Shown here one piece after another: positions 7,078 through 15,308 of a stretch of DNA of 39,903 nucleotides (positions are counted from its first letter, which is position 1; each line of letters begins with the position of its first letter). The translations under genes and the position numbers were made by a program. This stretch comes from Chitinophaga pinensis (lineage in GTDB: Bacteria; Bacteroidota; Bacteroidia; Chitinophagales; LD1): positions 1-39,903 of the forward strand of contig CAMBIM010000005.1 of NCBI GenBank assembly GCA_945867505.1, written 5' to 3'. The notes under the pieces were generated by a model, which had not been told where the DNA came from, searched no databases, and worked only from the letters and a program-made list of their open reading frames with translations.

Positions 7078-10000
7078 ATGAAAAAAATATACTCGATTCT
7101 TTTTTCATTCCTATTACTTCATTCTGCTTTCTCTCAAACTAAATGCGATTCGTTTCTTGTTAATGGAAATTTGTATTTGCAGCGAGATGTAAGTAAAGAG
7201 TTAAACATAGTTGCTTCGCATATAGATAAAGATGTGCAGCCACATCACCACGAGCAATGGGCTTATTATTTAAGCAAGCCGCATCCGTCCGTTTTTACAG
7301 TCAATATGTATTTTAACGATGCTGCCGCAGAGTTTGGTGTGCCGGTTGAAATTTTAAAGACTATTGGGCAGATCGAAAATAACTGGACACAAATGGGGCC
7401 TTCTATTGACGAAGGTTGGGGGATTATGCACTTAGTGCATAATAATTATTGCAACACATTACACGAAGCTGCTTTGTTACTTGGTGTAAGCGATACCGTA
7501 TTGAAAGATGATGCGCATCAAAACATTCGCGGTGCTGCTGCTTTACTTCGAAAATATTTTGATGATGAGAATTTGCAACTAAGCGAACCTCGAACAGAAG
7601 ACTGGTATAACGCAGTAAGGAAATTTTCAGGTTTAATTTCTGCTGAATTGCAAACCATTCAAGCCGATAGATATTTTGGAGTTATAAAAGATGGCATCCA
7701 TAGCACTACACTTTGGAATGAAGAAATTGTTTTGCCGCGAAATAGTGCTATTGATATTTCTTACATCACCGCTAATTATAATTCTGGTACCCAGCCACAA
7801 AGTGTTGACCGCAGTTCAGAATATGGTCCTGCTATTGCAACTATTACTACTTGTAATTACTCTTCAGGCAGAAACCACTCAATTGATACATGGGTGAACC
7901 ATTGGATAGGAACCGGCACAGCTGCCGGTGCAGTTTCGTGGTTCCAAAATAGTTCGGCAAATGCCAGCGCACATTTTATTACAGCAAATAATGGAACAAT
8001 TTATCAAGTGGTTTCGGTAGCCAACACAGCTTGGCATTGTGGGGCTTCGGGATATCCTTATAACAACGGTAGAAGCATTGGGGAAGAACATGAAGCTACC
8101 AACGCTAATCCGGGGCTGTGGAACAGTACGGCTATGTTGCAGGCTTCGGCAAACATGGCTTGTTATTTCTGTGGCTTGTATGGAATAGCTACTAATCAAA
8201 ATCATGTTTCTCCGGGTATTTGTGGTCATCAAAATATGCCCGGTACAAATACCGATTGTCCAGGAACTATTCCCTGGACAACTTGGTTTGGCTATTTCAA
8301 TAACGGCACTTGTAGTGCAGTGGCGGTTACTGCGCCAAACGATTATTGCGGAAATGCTGTTGCCTTGAATGTTTACGGACAAACTTGCACTTCTTCCACC
8401 ACCGGAGATGTAAACGGTGCTACACAATCTACCGCGCCAATTGCCTGCGGTGGTTATACTTCTACAACTGCCAAAGATGTGTGGTTTACTTTTGTTGCTA
8501 CAGCTACTACACACAATATTACCGTAGTGCCTAGCAGTGGTTTTGATGCTGTAATTGATTTGCGAACAGCTTGCCCAGGCACAAGTATAAATTGTGCTGA
8601 CGTTGGTGGTGGAGAAGGCACCACAGAAATTTTGCAAGCTACCGGTTTAACTATTGGCAGTACTTATTATGTGCGCGTTTACGACTACACCGGTGCAAGC
8701 AATCCACCTACTACAACTTCGTTTACTATTTGTATAACTACTCCTTGTTCGCAACCGGTTAAGCCGACAATTACCGGAAGCCATAGTATTTGCGCTGGTC
8801 AGTCAACTGTCCTTTCAATTTCCAATCCTTGTAGTGGTTGTAGTTTTAGCTGGAGTAACGGAAGCAGTGGCAGTCAAATAACAGGAACCACTGCTGGGAA
8901 TTATTTAGTAACTGCTTCTAATGCTTGCGGAACCGTTGTATCAGACCCGTTTGCCTTTGTGGTGAACCAAACTCCGCAGCCGGTTATTGGTAACTTATCG
9001 AACGCTTATTGTTTAGCAAGTGCAAATGCTACTTTGTCTGCCACGCCAAGCGGAGGAACTTTCTTCGGGAACGGAATTTCGGGAAATATTTTTTCTCCTT
9101 CTAATGCAGGAACAGGTACACATACAATTACTTACACAGTTACTCAAAACGGATGTGCCGGTAGCGTATCTCAAATTGTTTCTGTTTCTGCTAATCCTAC
9201 TGTTCATATTTCGGCTAATGGTCCAACATCGGTTTGCAATGGGAATGACGTAGTGCTAATTGCTACCCAAGGAGCAAGTTATTTATGGAGCAATGGTGCT
9301 AACTCACAAACTATTACTGTATCACAAGATGGAGTATTTGATGTAACGGTTACTAACCCCGGTGGATGCAATGCGAATGTCAGTGCTGATAATCCAACTA
9401 CAGTAATCGTGTTTCCTAATCCGGTGGCGTATGCAGGTGCTGACCAAACTTTAATTAACGTGGCTAACAACAGTATAACTATTGGAAGTTCGCCCTCTGC
9501 AAATGGAGGAATTGCGCCATACACTTATTTGTGGTCTCCAGCAGCAGGGTTAAGTTCTTCTGTAAATGCAAACCCGGTGGTTTCTAATATTTCTTCTTCT
9601 ACCAATTACTTTTTGACCGTAACAGATGCTAATGGATGCTCTGCAACCGATGAAGTAAGTATAGCTTTAACTCCAGCATGTAGTTATCATCTTTCTTCAA
9701 ACTACGCGCTTGTTGGTGCTGCTGGTGGTATTGATTCTTTTTATGTTGATGTATCTGATAGCAGTTGCACTGCTTGGGATATTAGCGGTTGTAATGGTGT
9801 AACAATTATTTCTCCATCGCTTCCGCATAGTGGAGATACTATGGTTGTGTTTGCAGTTTCATCTAATACCAACACTTCACAGCGCGTATGTTCTATGAGT
9901 ATAACAGGGGGAGAAAATTTTGTAATAGTGCAAGATGGTGCTACTGTAATTGACCCTTGTAATCCGCCACCGCAAACGCCAACGGTGCAGTTGAACAGTT

Positions 10001-10452
10001 GCGAGTTAGCGGCTTCTTATATTCCTAATCTATCTTATCAATGGTACATGGATATCGCGGTGATTAGTTCAGCTAATTCGCGGTTTTATACGGTTGATCA
10101 AAGCGGTTATTATTATGTAGTCGTTGCCGATTCAAATTTCTGCACAGCACAATCGCAAGATGTGTTTGTAAACTATCCTGCTTGTATGCCTACTGGTGTG
10201 AAAGAACTTGATAACGCTTTCCGTTTCGAAATTTACGAATCAGCTGGTGACCAATGGCACTTGATAGTTGGCAACGAAAGTATAGGTAGCCAGTTAGAAA
10301 TATTTAATGCCGTTGGGCAATTGGTTATGAAGGCTGAAATAAAAAATCAACAGGATGAAATAGATGCCCGTTCATTTACAACCGGCATTTACTTTGCGCG
10401 TCTTTCAGATGCGAGAGCACATTTTTTAGTTAAAAAGATTTCGAAGTTTTGA
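7078..10452 (+). CDS. Secreted bifunctional peptidoglycan hydrolase: lysozyme-like domain + N-acetylmuramoyl-L-alanine amidase (Amidase_2), Ig/PKD modules, T9SS type A sorting domain
   Basis: A 1124-aa modular exoprotein. The signal peptide is residues 1-20 (MKKIYSILFSFLLLHSAFSQ). Residues ~85-200 resemble an SLT/lysozyme-like domain: EILKTIGQIENNW (candidate catalytic Glu100), GWGIMHLV, and NIRGAAALLRKYF. Residues ~240-400 are a zinc amidase (peptidoglycan-recognition fold) with candidate ligands His275 (VNHWIGTG), His384 and Cys394 (GHQNMPGTNTDCPG), plus SAHFIT and GEEHEAT motifs. This order matches known Gram-positive lysozyme-like/amidase proteins. Next come a PPC-like beta domain (~418-555), four Ig/PKD-like Cys-containing modules, a BACON-like segment (~870-960) and one more Ig-like unit. 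The C-terminus (LEIFNAVGQLVMKAEI, then GIYFARL) is a T9SS type A sorting domain, implying export across the outer membrane. Likely roles are lysis of other bacteria or wall scavenging (inference). Monocistronic between two terminators. Confidence 0.9.
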   Translation: MKKIYSILFSFLLLHSAFSQTKCDSFLVNGNLYLQRDVSKELNIVASHIDKDVQPHHHEQWAYYLSKPHPSVFTVNMYFNDAAAEFGVPVEILKTIGQIENNWTQMGPSIDEGWGIMHLVHNNYCNTLHEAALLLGVSDTVLKDDAHQNIRGAAALLRKYFDDENLQLSEPRTEDWYNAVRKFSGLISAELQTIQADRYFGVIKDGIHSTTLWNEEIVLPRNSAIDISYITANYNSGTQPQSVDRSSEYGPAIATITTCNYSSGRNHSIDTWVNHWIGTGTAAGAVSWFQNSSANASAHFITANNGTIYQVVSVANTAWHCGASGYPYNNGRSIGEEHEATNANPGLWNSTAMLQASANMACYFCGLYGIATNQNHVSPGICGHQNMPGTNTDCPGTIPWTTWFGYFNNGTCSAVAVTAPNDYCGNAVALNVYGQTCTSSTTGDVNGATQSTAPIACGGYTSTTAKDVWFTFVATATTHNITVVPSSGFDAVIDLRTACPGTSINCADVGGGEGTTEILQATGLTIGSTYYVRVYDYTGASNPPTTTSFTICITTPCSQPVKPTITGSHSICAGQSTVLSISNPCSGCSFSWSNGSSGSQITGTTAGNYLVTASNACGTVVSDPFAFVVNQTPQPVIGNLSNAYCLASANATLSATPSGGTFFGNGISGNIFSPSNAGTGTHTITYTVTQNGCAGSVSQIVSVSANPTVHISANGPTSVCNGNDVVLIATQGASYLWSNGANSQTITVSQDGVFDVTVTNPGGCNANVSADNPTTVIVFPNPVAYAGADQTLINVANNSITIGSSPSANGGIAPYTYLWSPAAGLSSSVNANPVVSNISSSTNYFLTVTDANGCSATDEVSIALTPACSYHLSSNYALVGAAGGIDSFYVDVSDSSCTAWDISGCNGVTIISPSLPHSGDTMVVFAVSSNTNTSQRVCSMSITGGENFVIVQDGATVIDPCNPPPQTPTVQLNSCELAASYIPNLSYQWYMDIAVISSANSRFYTVDQSGYYYVVVADSNFCTAQSQDVFVNYPACMPTGVKELDNAFRFEIYESAGDQWHLIVGNESIGSQLEIFNAVGQLVMKAEIKNQQDEIDARSFTTGIYFARLSDARAHFLVKKISKF

Positions 10453-10458
10453 AAAGTA

Positions 10459-10494
10459 AAAGGGACGGGCTTGCGCAAGCAAGTCCGTCCCTTT
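10459..10494. terminator. Bidirectional terminator between convergent hydrolase and E2 genes
   Basis: A 14-bp stem (one G-T pair) with an 8-nt loop: AAAGGGACGGGCTT at 10459-10472 pairs with AAGTCCGTCCCTTT at 10481-10494. T-rich sequence follows on the minus strand (TTTTACTTTT) and a weaker one on the plus strand. It serves the genes ending at 10452 (+) and 10528 (-). Confidence 0.88.
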
Positions 10495-10527
10495 GTTGTA
10501 TTTTAAGCTGGAAGAAAAAATTTGTGT

Positions 10528-11769
10528 TTACAGTAATAGGCCCACCGGATTTTCTAACCCTTGTTTAAGCGATTGTAAAAACTTAGCACCGGTAGAACCA
10601 TCTACTACACGGTGGTCGCTGCTTAAGGTTACTTTCATTTTATTAGCAACCCTTATTTCGCCATTTATTACAGATGGCTCTTGACGGATTGCTCCTACTG
10701 CTAAAATACACGCATCAGGCGGGTTGATGATGGCGGTAAATTCTTCAATGCCAAACATGCCGAGGTTAGAAATGGTGAAGGTGTTGCCTTCCATTTCCTG
10801 CGGTAAAAGTTTTTTGCTCGTTGCTTTTTCTGCCAATGCTTTTACTTCGGTAGAAATTTGGCTTATGGTTTTGCCATCGGCAAATTTTACTACCGGCACT
10901 AACAATCCATCTTCTACTGCTACGGCTACACCAATGTGAATATGGTCGTAGTAACGGATGGTATCGCCCAACCAAGAGCAATTTACGTTCGGGTTTTGGC
11001 GCAGGGCGAGGGCCACTGCTTTAATTACAATATCGTTAAACGAAACTTTTGACGGAAGAATAGTATTGAGCTGGGTACGAATTGAAACAGCATTATCCAT
11101 GTTTATATCCATCGTCAGATAAAAATGCGGTGCACCGTTTTTGCTTTCGCTTAGTCGCTTGGCAATGGTCTTGCGCATTTGGCTTACGCGCACATCTCGG
11201 CTGTTTTCTTTACCTACAAAAGCAGGAGTTGATGTTTTGTTTGAAGAAGTAGAAACGTTTTCTAAATCGCGCTTGGTTATTCTGCCGTCTTCACCGCTGC
11301 CATGAACTTTGGTTAAATCAATTCCTTTTTCTTTAGCAATGGTGCGGGCAAGAGGCGATGCTTTGATTCTATCGCTCGAAGCCGGTTCAGTAATCGTAAT
11401 TTCTGATTTCTGATTTCTGATTTCTGATTTCACTTCTTCCTGCTTACTGCCACTGTCTACTGCCGCTGTATTTACTGTTGTATGTTGCCCGCTGTCTGCC
11501 GTCTGTTTAAGCAAAGCAGAAAAATCTTCTCCTTCTTTTCCTACTACGGCAATCAGGTCGCCAATTTTTAAGGTGTCGCCTTTTTTAGCAGCCAAGTGCA
11601 AAACTGTTCCGGTATAGTATGATTCGAGAGGGAGGGTGGCTTTGTCGGTTTCTACTTCGGCAAGCGTATCACCGGCTTTTATTTTGTCGCCAACTTTAAT
11701 GGTAAGGTCTGCTAAAAAACCTTCTTCCATAGTATCGGTCATTCGTCCCAATCGTATCGCGTCTGCCAT
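10528..11769 (-). CDS. pdhC: Dihydrolipoyllysine-residue acetyltransferase, E2 of the pyruvate dehydrogenase complex
   Basis: A 413-aa E2 component that moves the acetyl group from lipoamide to CoA. In order: one lipoyl domain (residues 1-80, lipoylated Lys43 in EVETDKATL), a linker (about 81-132), a peripheral subunit-binding domain (about 133-170; ASPLARTIAKEKGIDL, GSGEDGRITKRDL), and a catalytic domain whose active-site motif is SSDHRVVDG (His386, Asp390). One lipoyl domain and AxLARxxAxExGIDL are typical of bacterial PDH E2; a branched-chain E2 is less likely but not excluded. E1 and E3 genes are not in the window. Residues 113-124 of the linker (KSEIRNQKSEI) are encoded by a 7-nt tandem repeat, see the separate entry. 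It follows the truncated sigma gene by 46 nt. Confidence 0.93.
   Translation of the reverse strand: MADAIRLGRMTDTMEEGFLADLTIKVGDKIKAGDTLAEVETDKATLPLESYYTGTVLHLAAKKGDTLKIGDLIAVVGKEGEDFSALLKQTADSGQHTTVNTAAVDSGSKQEEVKSEIRNQKSEITITEPASSDRIKASPLARTIAKEKGIDLTKVHGSGEDGRITKRDLENVSTSSNKTSTPAFVGKENSRDVRVSQMRKTIAKRLSESKNGAPHFYLTMDINMDNAVSIRTQLNTILPSKVSFNDIVIKAVALALRQNPNVNCSWLGDTIRYYDHIHIGVAVAVEDGLLVPVVKFADGKTISQISTEVKALAEKATSKKLLPQEMEGNTFTISNLGMFGIEEFTAIINPPDACILAVGAIRQEPSVINGEIRVANKMKVTLSSDHRVVDGSTGAKFLQSLKQGLENPVGLLL
11401..11431. repeat. Heptanucleotide microsatellite (TTCTGAT x 4.4) inside the E2 gene
   Basis: Four perfect TTCTGAT units plus TTC (minus strand ATCAGAA). The array lies in the flexible linker between the lipoyl and subunit-binding domains and encodes KSEIRNQKSEI. 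Three units (21 nt) make 7 codons, so gain or loss of a single unit would shift the frame. Confidence 0.93.
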
Positions 11770-11815
11770 AATTAAATTTTTGTTGAAGCGAATGTAGAAA
11801 ATGAGTTTAGAAGTT

Positions 11816-12169
11816 TTACTTCTTCATTTCATCTATCAAGGCGCGCTGCATTTTTTCTTTATCGAAGAAGTGATTCATAAAATCATCTTTCGAATTCTTA
11901 TCAAAAATGTTTAGCTCGTTTTGCGTTGACTTTTTTCGGTAGTGGTCAATTATCTTTCGTTTTAAAATAGAAATGAGCCATGTTTTTTCAGACGCATTGC
12001 CCAAAAAAGAATCTTTGCCTTTTAATGCACTAAAGAAAGTTTCCTGCACCAAATCTTCTGCCACCTCGCGCTTGGTGATGCGCGAAATAGTATAACTGAA
12101 CAGCACATCGCTGTAGCGTTCAATCCATTTTTCGGGCTCTAACTTTGGTTCGGTATTTTCTAGGCTCAT
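11816..12169 (-). CDS. Truncated sigma-70 family (ECF-like) RNA polymerase sigma factor, region 2 only
   Basis: A 117-aa protein holding a complete sigma region 2: RYSDVLFSYTISRITKRE, DLVQETFFSALKG (core-binding helix), TWLISILKRKIIDHYRKK (-10 recognition). The usual ECF factor continues 60-80 residues into region 4, which binds the -35 element. Here the frame ends at RALIDEMKK and TAA, and the 46 nt before the E2 start cannot encode region 4 in any frame. The gene thus lost its 3' end or encodes a region-2-only protein. It starts 15 nt after the beta-glucosidase gene and probably shares its transcript. No anti-sigma gene is adjacent. Confidence 0.82.
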   Translation of the reverse strand: MSLENTEPKLEPEKWIERYSDVLFSYTISRITKREVAEDLVQETFFSALKGKDSFLGNASEKTWLISILKRKIIDHYRKKSTQNELNIFDKNSKDDFMNHFFDKEKMQRALIDEMKK

Positions 12170-12184
12170 GGGTAATTCTAATAA

Positions 12185-13615
12185 CTACCTCGCCAAAAAC
12201 TCACTAAACCATTTGCCGCTGGTCTTAATGGTTCGTTGTTGGGTTTTAATATCAACACCAACCAAACCAAAACGCGTACGATACCCTTCTGCCCATTCAA
12301 AATTGTCCATAAAGCTCCAGACGAAATAGCCGCCAACGTTTACGCCTTCGTTCTTTGCTTTTAAAACTTGCTTTAGATAGTCCTTAATAAACTGCAACCG
12401 TTTAGTGTCGTTAATTTCTCCGCCAATATTTTCATCGGGAAAAGCCGCACCGTTTTCGGTAATAATAATTTTAGGAACGTTTTTATACGCGCTAAATTTT
12501 TTAATCAAGTTGTAAATTCCTTCCGGATAAACTTCCCATCCCATATCGGTAATTTCGTGTCCTAATTTCTTTGCCGGTATGTTGGCGAAATGAATTATGG
12601 GAATCAGCCCAAGCTGATACACTACCATGCGCGAATAATTCTGTAAGCCAATAAAATCAAAGTCGAATTTCATTTTTTCGGCATCGCCTTCTTGCATGTG
12701 TTTTTCAATATGCTTGCAAGCAGGTAAATCTGCTTTAGGATAACCCAAGCCCATAATAGGGTCAATGAATAAACGGTTGATGAAAGCATCGGCTCTACGC
12801 GCTGCTTTTAGGTTGGCTGGTTTATCGTTCTTTGCATCTATATGGCTGCACGAAAACGTAGTGCCTATGATTGCCCCTTTTACATTAGCGCGTATTATTC
12901 TTCCGCCTGCACCGTGGCTCATAGTTACATGATGTACCGCTTTGTAAAACTTACCAAAGTTGACATAACCGGGTGCGTGCAATCCAATTAAATATCCAAG
13001 CGGAACAAACGCCATTGGCTCGTTAAACACCATCCAGTTTTTTACTTTATCGCCATACTCTTTCGAAATGATGGTTACATATTCCTCAAACCATTTTATG
13101 GAATCACGATTCGCCCAGCCGCCTTTTTCTTCCAGTGCTTGCGGTAAATCCCAATGGTAACAAGTAACCCAAGGCTCTACACCTTCTTTCAAACATTTAT
13201 CAATAACACGGTGGTAATAATCAATTCCTTTTTGGTTTGCCGCACCGGTACCTTGTGGCAAAATACGCGACCACGAAATAGAGAAGCGCGAAGCCGGAAT
13301 ATGCATTTTGTGCATCAACTCAATATCACTTTCATACCGATGGTAGAAGTCGCAGGCAACATCTCCATTTTCGTGTGTTTTTATCTTGTCTTTATGATTG
13401 TGAGTAAAATTATCCCATATACTTTCGCCTTTGCCATCTTCATTCCAACCGCCTTCTATTTGGTAAGCTGCGGTTGCAGTTCCCCAAACAAAGTCTTTCC
13501 CAAAATCTTTTCGGCTTAATTCATTATCCGAAAAAACTTCAGCTAATAGATTTTTAGGAAGCAAACTTCCTGCGCCTAAAATGGCAGTAAGTTTTAGGTA
13601 TTGTTCTCTGGTCAT
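12185..13615 (-). CDS. Beta-glucosidase, glycoside hydrolase family 1
   Basis: A 476-aa retaining beta-glycosidase. Family signatures are complete: FVWGTATAAYQIEGGWNEDG near residue 42, the acid/base Glu199 in FNEP, the nucleophile Glu387 in IITENG, and the C-terminal WSFMDNFEWAEGY with the substrate-binding Trp residues. The first ~30 residues (MTREQYLKLTAILGAGSLLPKNLLAEV) are not part of the barrel. They look like the Tat-style leader often left on Bacteroidota enzymes but lack twin Arg, so export is uncertain. It is downstream of rnz in the same direction, with a 121-nt gap that carries an 11-bp inverted repeat. It probably acts on cellobiose or aryl-glucoside-type sugars; specificity cannot be read. 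Confidence 0.95.
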   Translation of the reverse strand: MTREQYLKLTAILGAGSLLPKNLLAEVFSDNELSRKDFGKDFVWGTATAAYQIEGGWNEDGKGESIWDNFTHNHKDKIKTHENGDVACDFYHRYESDIELMHKMHIPASRFSISWSRILPQGTGAANQKGIDYYHRVIDKCLKEGVEPWVTCYHWDLPQALEEKGGWANRDSIKWFEEYVTIISKEYGDKVKNWMVFNEPMAFVPLGYLIGLHAPGYVNFGKFYKAVHHVTMSHGAGGRIIRANVKGAIIGTTFSCSHIDAKNDKPANLKAARRADAFINRLFIDPIMGLGYPKADLPACKHIEKHMQEGDAEKMKFDFDFIGLQNYSRMVVYQLGLIPIIHFANIPAKKLGHEITDMGWEVYPEGIYNLIKKFSAYKNVPKIIITENGAAFPDENIGGEINDTKRLQFIKDYLKQVLKAKNEGVNVGGYFVWSFMDNFEWAEGYRTRFGLVGVDIKTQQRTIKTSGKWFSEFLAR

Positions 13616-13659
13616 GGTAGAGTGAGTTTATTAGCTATTAGAAAACATTAAACTATCGC

Positions 13660-13698
13660 ACAGAGTAATTGAGTCAAAATCCGAGATAATTACTCTGT
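13660..13698. promoter_or_regulatory. 11-bp perfect inverted repeat upstream of the beta-glucosidase gene
   Basis: ACAGAGTAATT (13660-13670) and AATTACTCTGT (13688-13698) are exact inverted copies with a 17-nt spacer. The site is 45-83 nt upstream of the GH1 start. No T-run follows on the minus strand, so it is a poor terminator for rnz. A regulator-binding operator or an mRNA hairpin is possible. Confidence 0.5.
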
Positions 13699-13736
13699 AT
13701 TTTCCCTCCACTACTTTGTGCGCTAAAATTAAAATT

Positions 13737-14657
13737 TCAATCGTTTCCTATGGCGAATGTTTTTCCTTCTTCTGCCAAAAGAGTATTGGGGAATACTTCT
13801 TTGCTTTCGTTCAGCAGTAAATTCAAGTCTTCGTATCTGGCAGAAAAATGACCAATCAATAATTTCCCTGCATTGGCAAGCAGCGCAACTGTTGCCGCTT
13901 GTTTAGTAGTGGTATGAAAAGTTTCTGTGGCTCTCCCTTCGTGCTCATGAATAAAAGTGGCTTCGTGGTAAATCGTGCTGACACCTTTTATTTGTTCAAT
14001 AAAACTTTCTATGTAAACGGTATCACTACAATAGGCGTAGCTTCGTGGAGATGCTGGGTCAAGTGTCAGTCCAGTATTTGAAATTTCATTTCCTGTTTCA
14101 GTAATAAAATCTCCCCCTCGTTTTATGTCGTTTATTTTATGGTGTGGAATGTTATGCTCAGTAATTTTATCAGCAATTATCTTCCGTAAATTCTTCTTTT
14201 CCTTAAATAAGAATCCTGTAGTAGGTAACCGGTGCGTGAGAATAATTGTTTCTACAGTAAGTGCGTGGTCTTCATATATCACCTTTGGTTCGTCAATGAA
14301 CACCGGCATAAAGTGAATTTTGTAACTCAACTTTGTAAGCGAATGTTTAAAATGAACTTGAACAATTTCTTCTAAACCCAACGGCCCGTAAATAAAAAGC
14401 GGATGCTCGCGTCTGTTTAAATTGAAAGAGGTAAGCAATGCCACCAAGCCAAAATAATGGTCGCCATGCAAGTGCGAAATAAAAATGTTATTGAGGTTGC
14501 CGCGCTTAATGCCAAACTCATTCATGCGAAACTGAGTGCCTTCGCCACAGTCAATTAAAAAAAGGTTTCCGTTGTAATTTAAAACTTGCGAAGTAGGGTG
14601 ACGATTGTATGCAGGAATAGCAGCGTTGCTTCCCAAAATAGTAACATCAAATTGCAT
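13737..14657 (-). CDS. rnz: Ribonuclease Z (tRNA 3' endonuclease)
   Basis: A 306-aa metallo-beta-lactamase-fold nuclease that trims the 3' end of tRNA precursors. The start MQFDVTILGSNAAIPAYNRHPTSQ is typical of RNase Z. The Zn motif HLHGDH is at residues 62-67, with IDCGEGTQFRM just before it. The later ligands are in ILTHRLPTTGFLF, YCSDT and LLIGHFSARY. Length is the normal short RNase Z form. It starts 9 nt after the STAS gene, so the two are cotranscribed, a pairing I recall as common in Bacteroidota. Confidence 0.96.
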   Translation of the reverse strand: MQFDVTILGSNAAIPAYNRHPTSQVLNYNGNLFLIDCGEGTQFRMNEFGIKRGNLNNIFISHLHGDHYFGLVALLTSFNLNRREHPLFIYGPLGLEEIVQVHFKHSLTKLSYKIHFMPVFIDEPKVIYEDHALTVETIILTHRLPTTGFLFKEKKNLRKIIADKITEHNIPHHKINDIKRGGDFITETGNEISNTGLTLDPASPRSYAYCSDTVYIESFIEQIKGVSTIYHEATFIHEHEGRATETFHTTTKQAATVALLANAGKLLIGHFSARYEDLNLLLNESKEVFPNTLLAEEGKTFAIGND

Positions 14658-14666
14658 TGACTGCTA

Positions 14667-15035
14667 TTAGCTAGTTAAATCGCGGTCAAGTTCTTCCATC
14701 ATTACATAATCAACCGATTCGTTGATAGATGGAACAATGTTCAGAATTGGTTCAAGCTGCGAAATTTTAATCAGCTTTTGTATGTGGGCATTTAAGCCGG
14801 TAAGCACAAATGTTCCGCTGGCTTCTTTGCAAAGGCGGTTGCCTACTAAAAGGGCACTTAAACCCGAAGAATCTACGTATTGCACATCTGCCAAATCAAG
14901 AACAATATTCTTGAAGCCTTCGTTGTTCAAAATAACCATTTCTGATTTTAACTGCGGGGCAAGGTTGCTCAACAATTTGTCTTCGTTAAGTTTTACTATA
15001 ACAAGACGGTCTCTTTTGTCAACTTGAAATTTCAT
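14667..15035 (-). CDS. STAS-domain anti-anti-sigma factor-like protein
   Basis: A 122-aa single-domain STAS protein of the SpoIIAA/RsbV type, which in partner-switching systems frees a sigma factor or other target by binding a kinase/anti-sigma factor when unphosphorylated. The core is NIVLDLADVQYVDSSGLSAL; DSSGL (residues 55-59) contains the phosphorylatable Ser. I use the ATG at 15035; a TTG two codons upstream also opens the frame. It leads the minus-strand run STAS, rnz, GH1, sigma, E2. No cognate kinase or phosphatase is in the window. The truncated sigma factor 2.5 kb downstream is not an obvious partner, because partner switching normally governs sigma-B-type factors. Confidence 0.9.
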   Translation of the reverse strand: MKFQVDKRDRLVIVKLNEDKLLSNLAPQLKSEMVILNNEGFKNIVLDLADVQYVDSSGLSALLVGNRLCKEASGTFVLTGLNAHIQKLIKISQLEPILNIVPSINESVDYVMMEELDRDLTS

Positions 15036-15158
15036 ACGCAAATTTTTTTATAGTGGTGCGATAATACGATTCTAATTTATATTTTTTATGCCAAACCGCA
15101 AATTTTGTGGCAATGTATGCAAAACGATTCTATTGTAGAAACATTGTTAGCATCGTGC

Positions 15159-15203
15159 AACCAATTTGCCTGTCAGTTCTTTGTTGGTTACAAAGAATTG
15201 GTT
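15159..15203. promoter_or_regulatory. Possible hairpin in the STAS-clpC intergenic region
   Basis: The 273-nt gap between the divergent STAS and clpC genes holds no further gene that I can see. Within it TTCTTTG (15177-15183) pairs with CAAAGAA (15191-15197), and flanking AACCAA pairs with TTGGTT, giving an interrupted 13-bp stem. It could be a 5'-leader structure of clpC. No CIRCE element and no convincing TTTG/TAnnTTTG promoter was found here. Confidence 0.3.
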
Positions 15204-15308
15204 TAGGTTTGAAAACAAACAACCAAGGTATCTGTTTTAAATATTGATTGCGAAAACGACAATATGACCGCAGAAAATTATTGGACTGAAATTTGAAAAC
15301 AGCAACAC

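Noticed and set aside
7879-8637. 252-aa minus-strand open frame opposite the amidase gene
   Set aside because: It has Cys/Ser-rich composition without motifs and lies wholly opposite a domain-rich gene with intact catalytic motifs. It is a shadow frame.
11770-11815. A frameshifted sigma region 4 after the sigma gene stop
   Set aside because: Only 46 nt remain before the E2 start, far too few for region 4 in any frame. It is truncation, not a simple frameshift.
15036-15308. tRNA, small RNA or CIRCE element in the largest intergenic gap
   Set aside because: I see no cloverleaf with CCA-type acceptor, no TTAGCACTC-type CIRCE and no terminator; only the weak hairpin noted.
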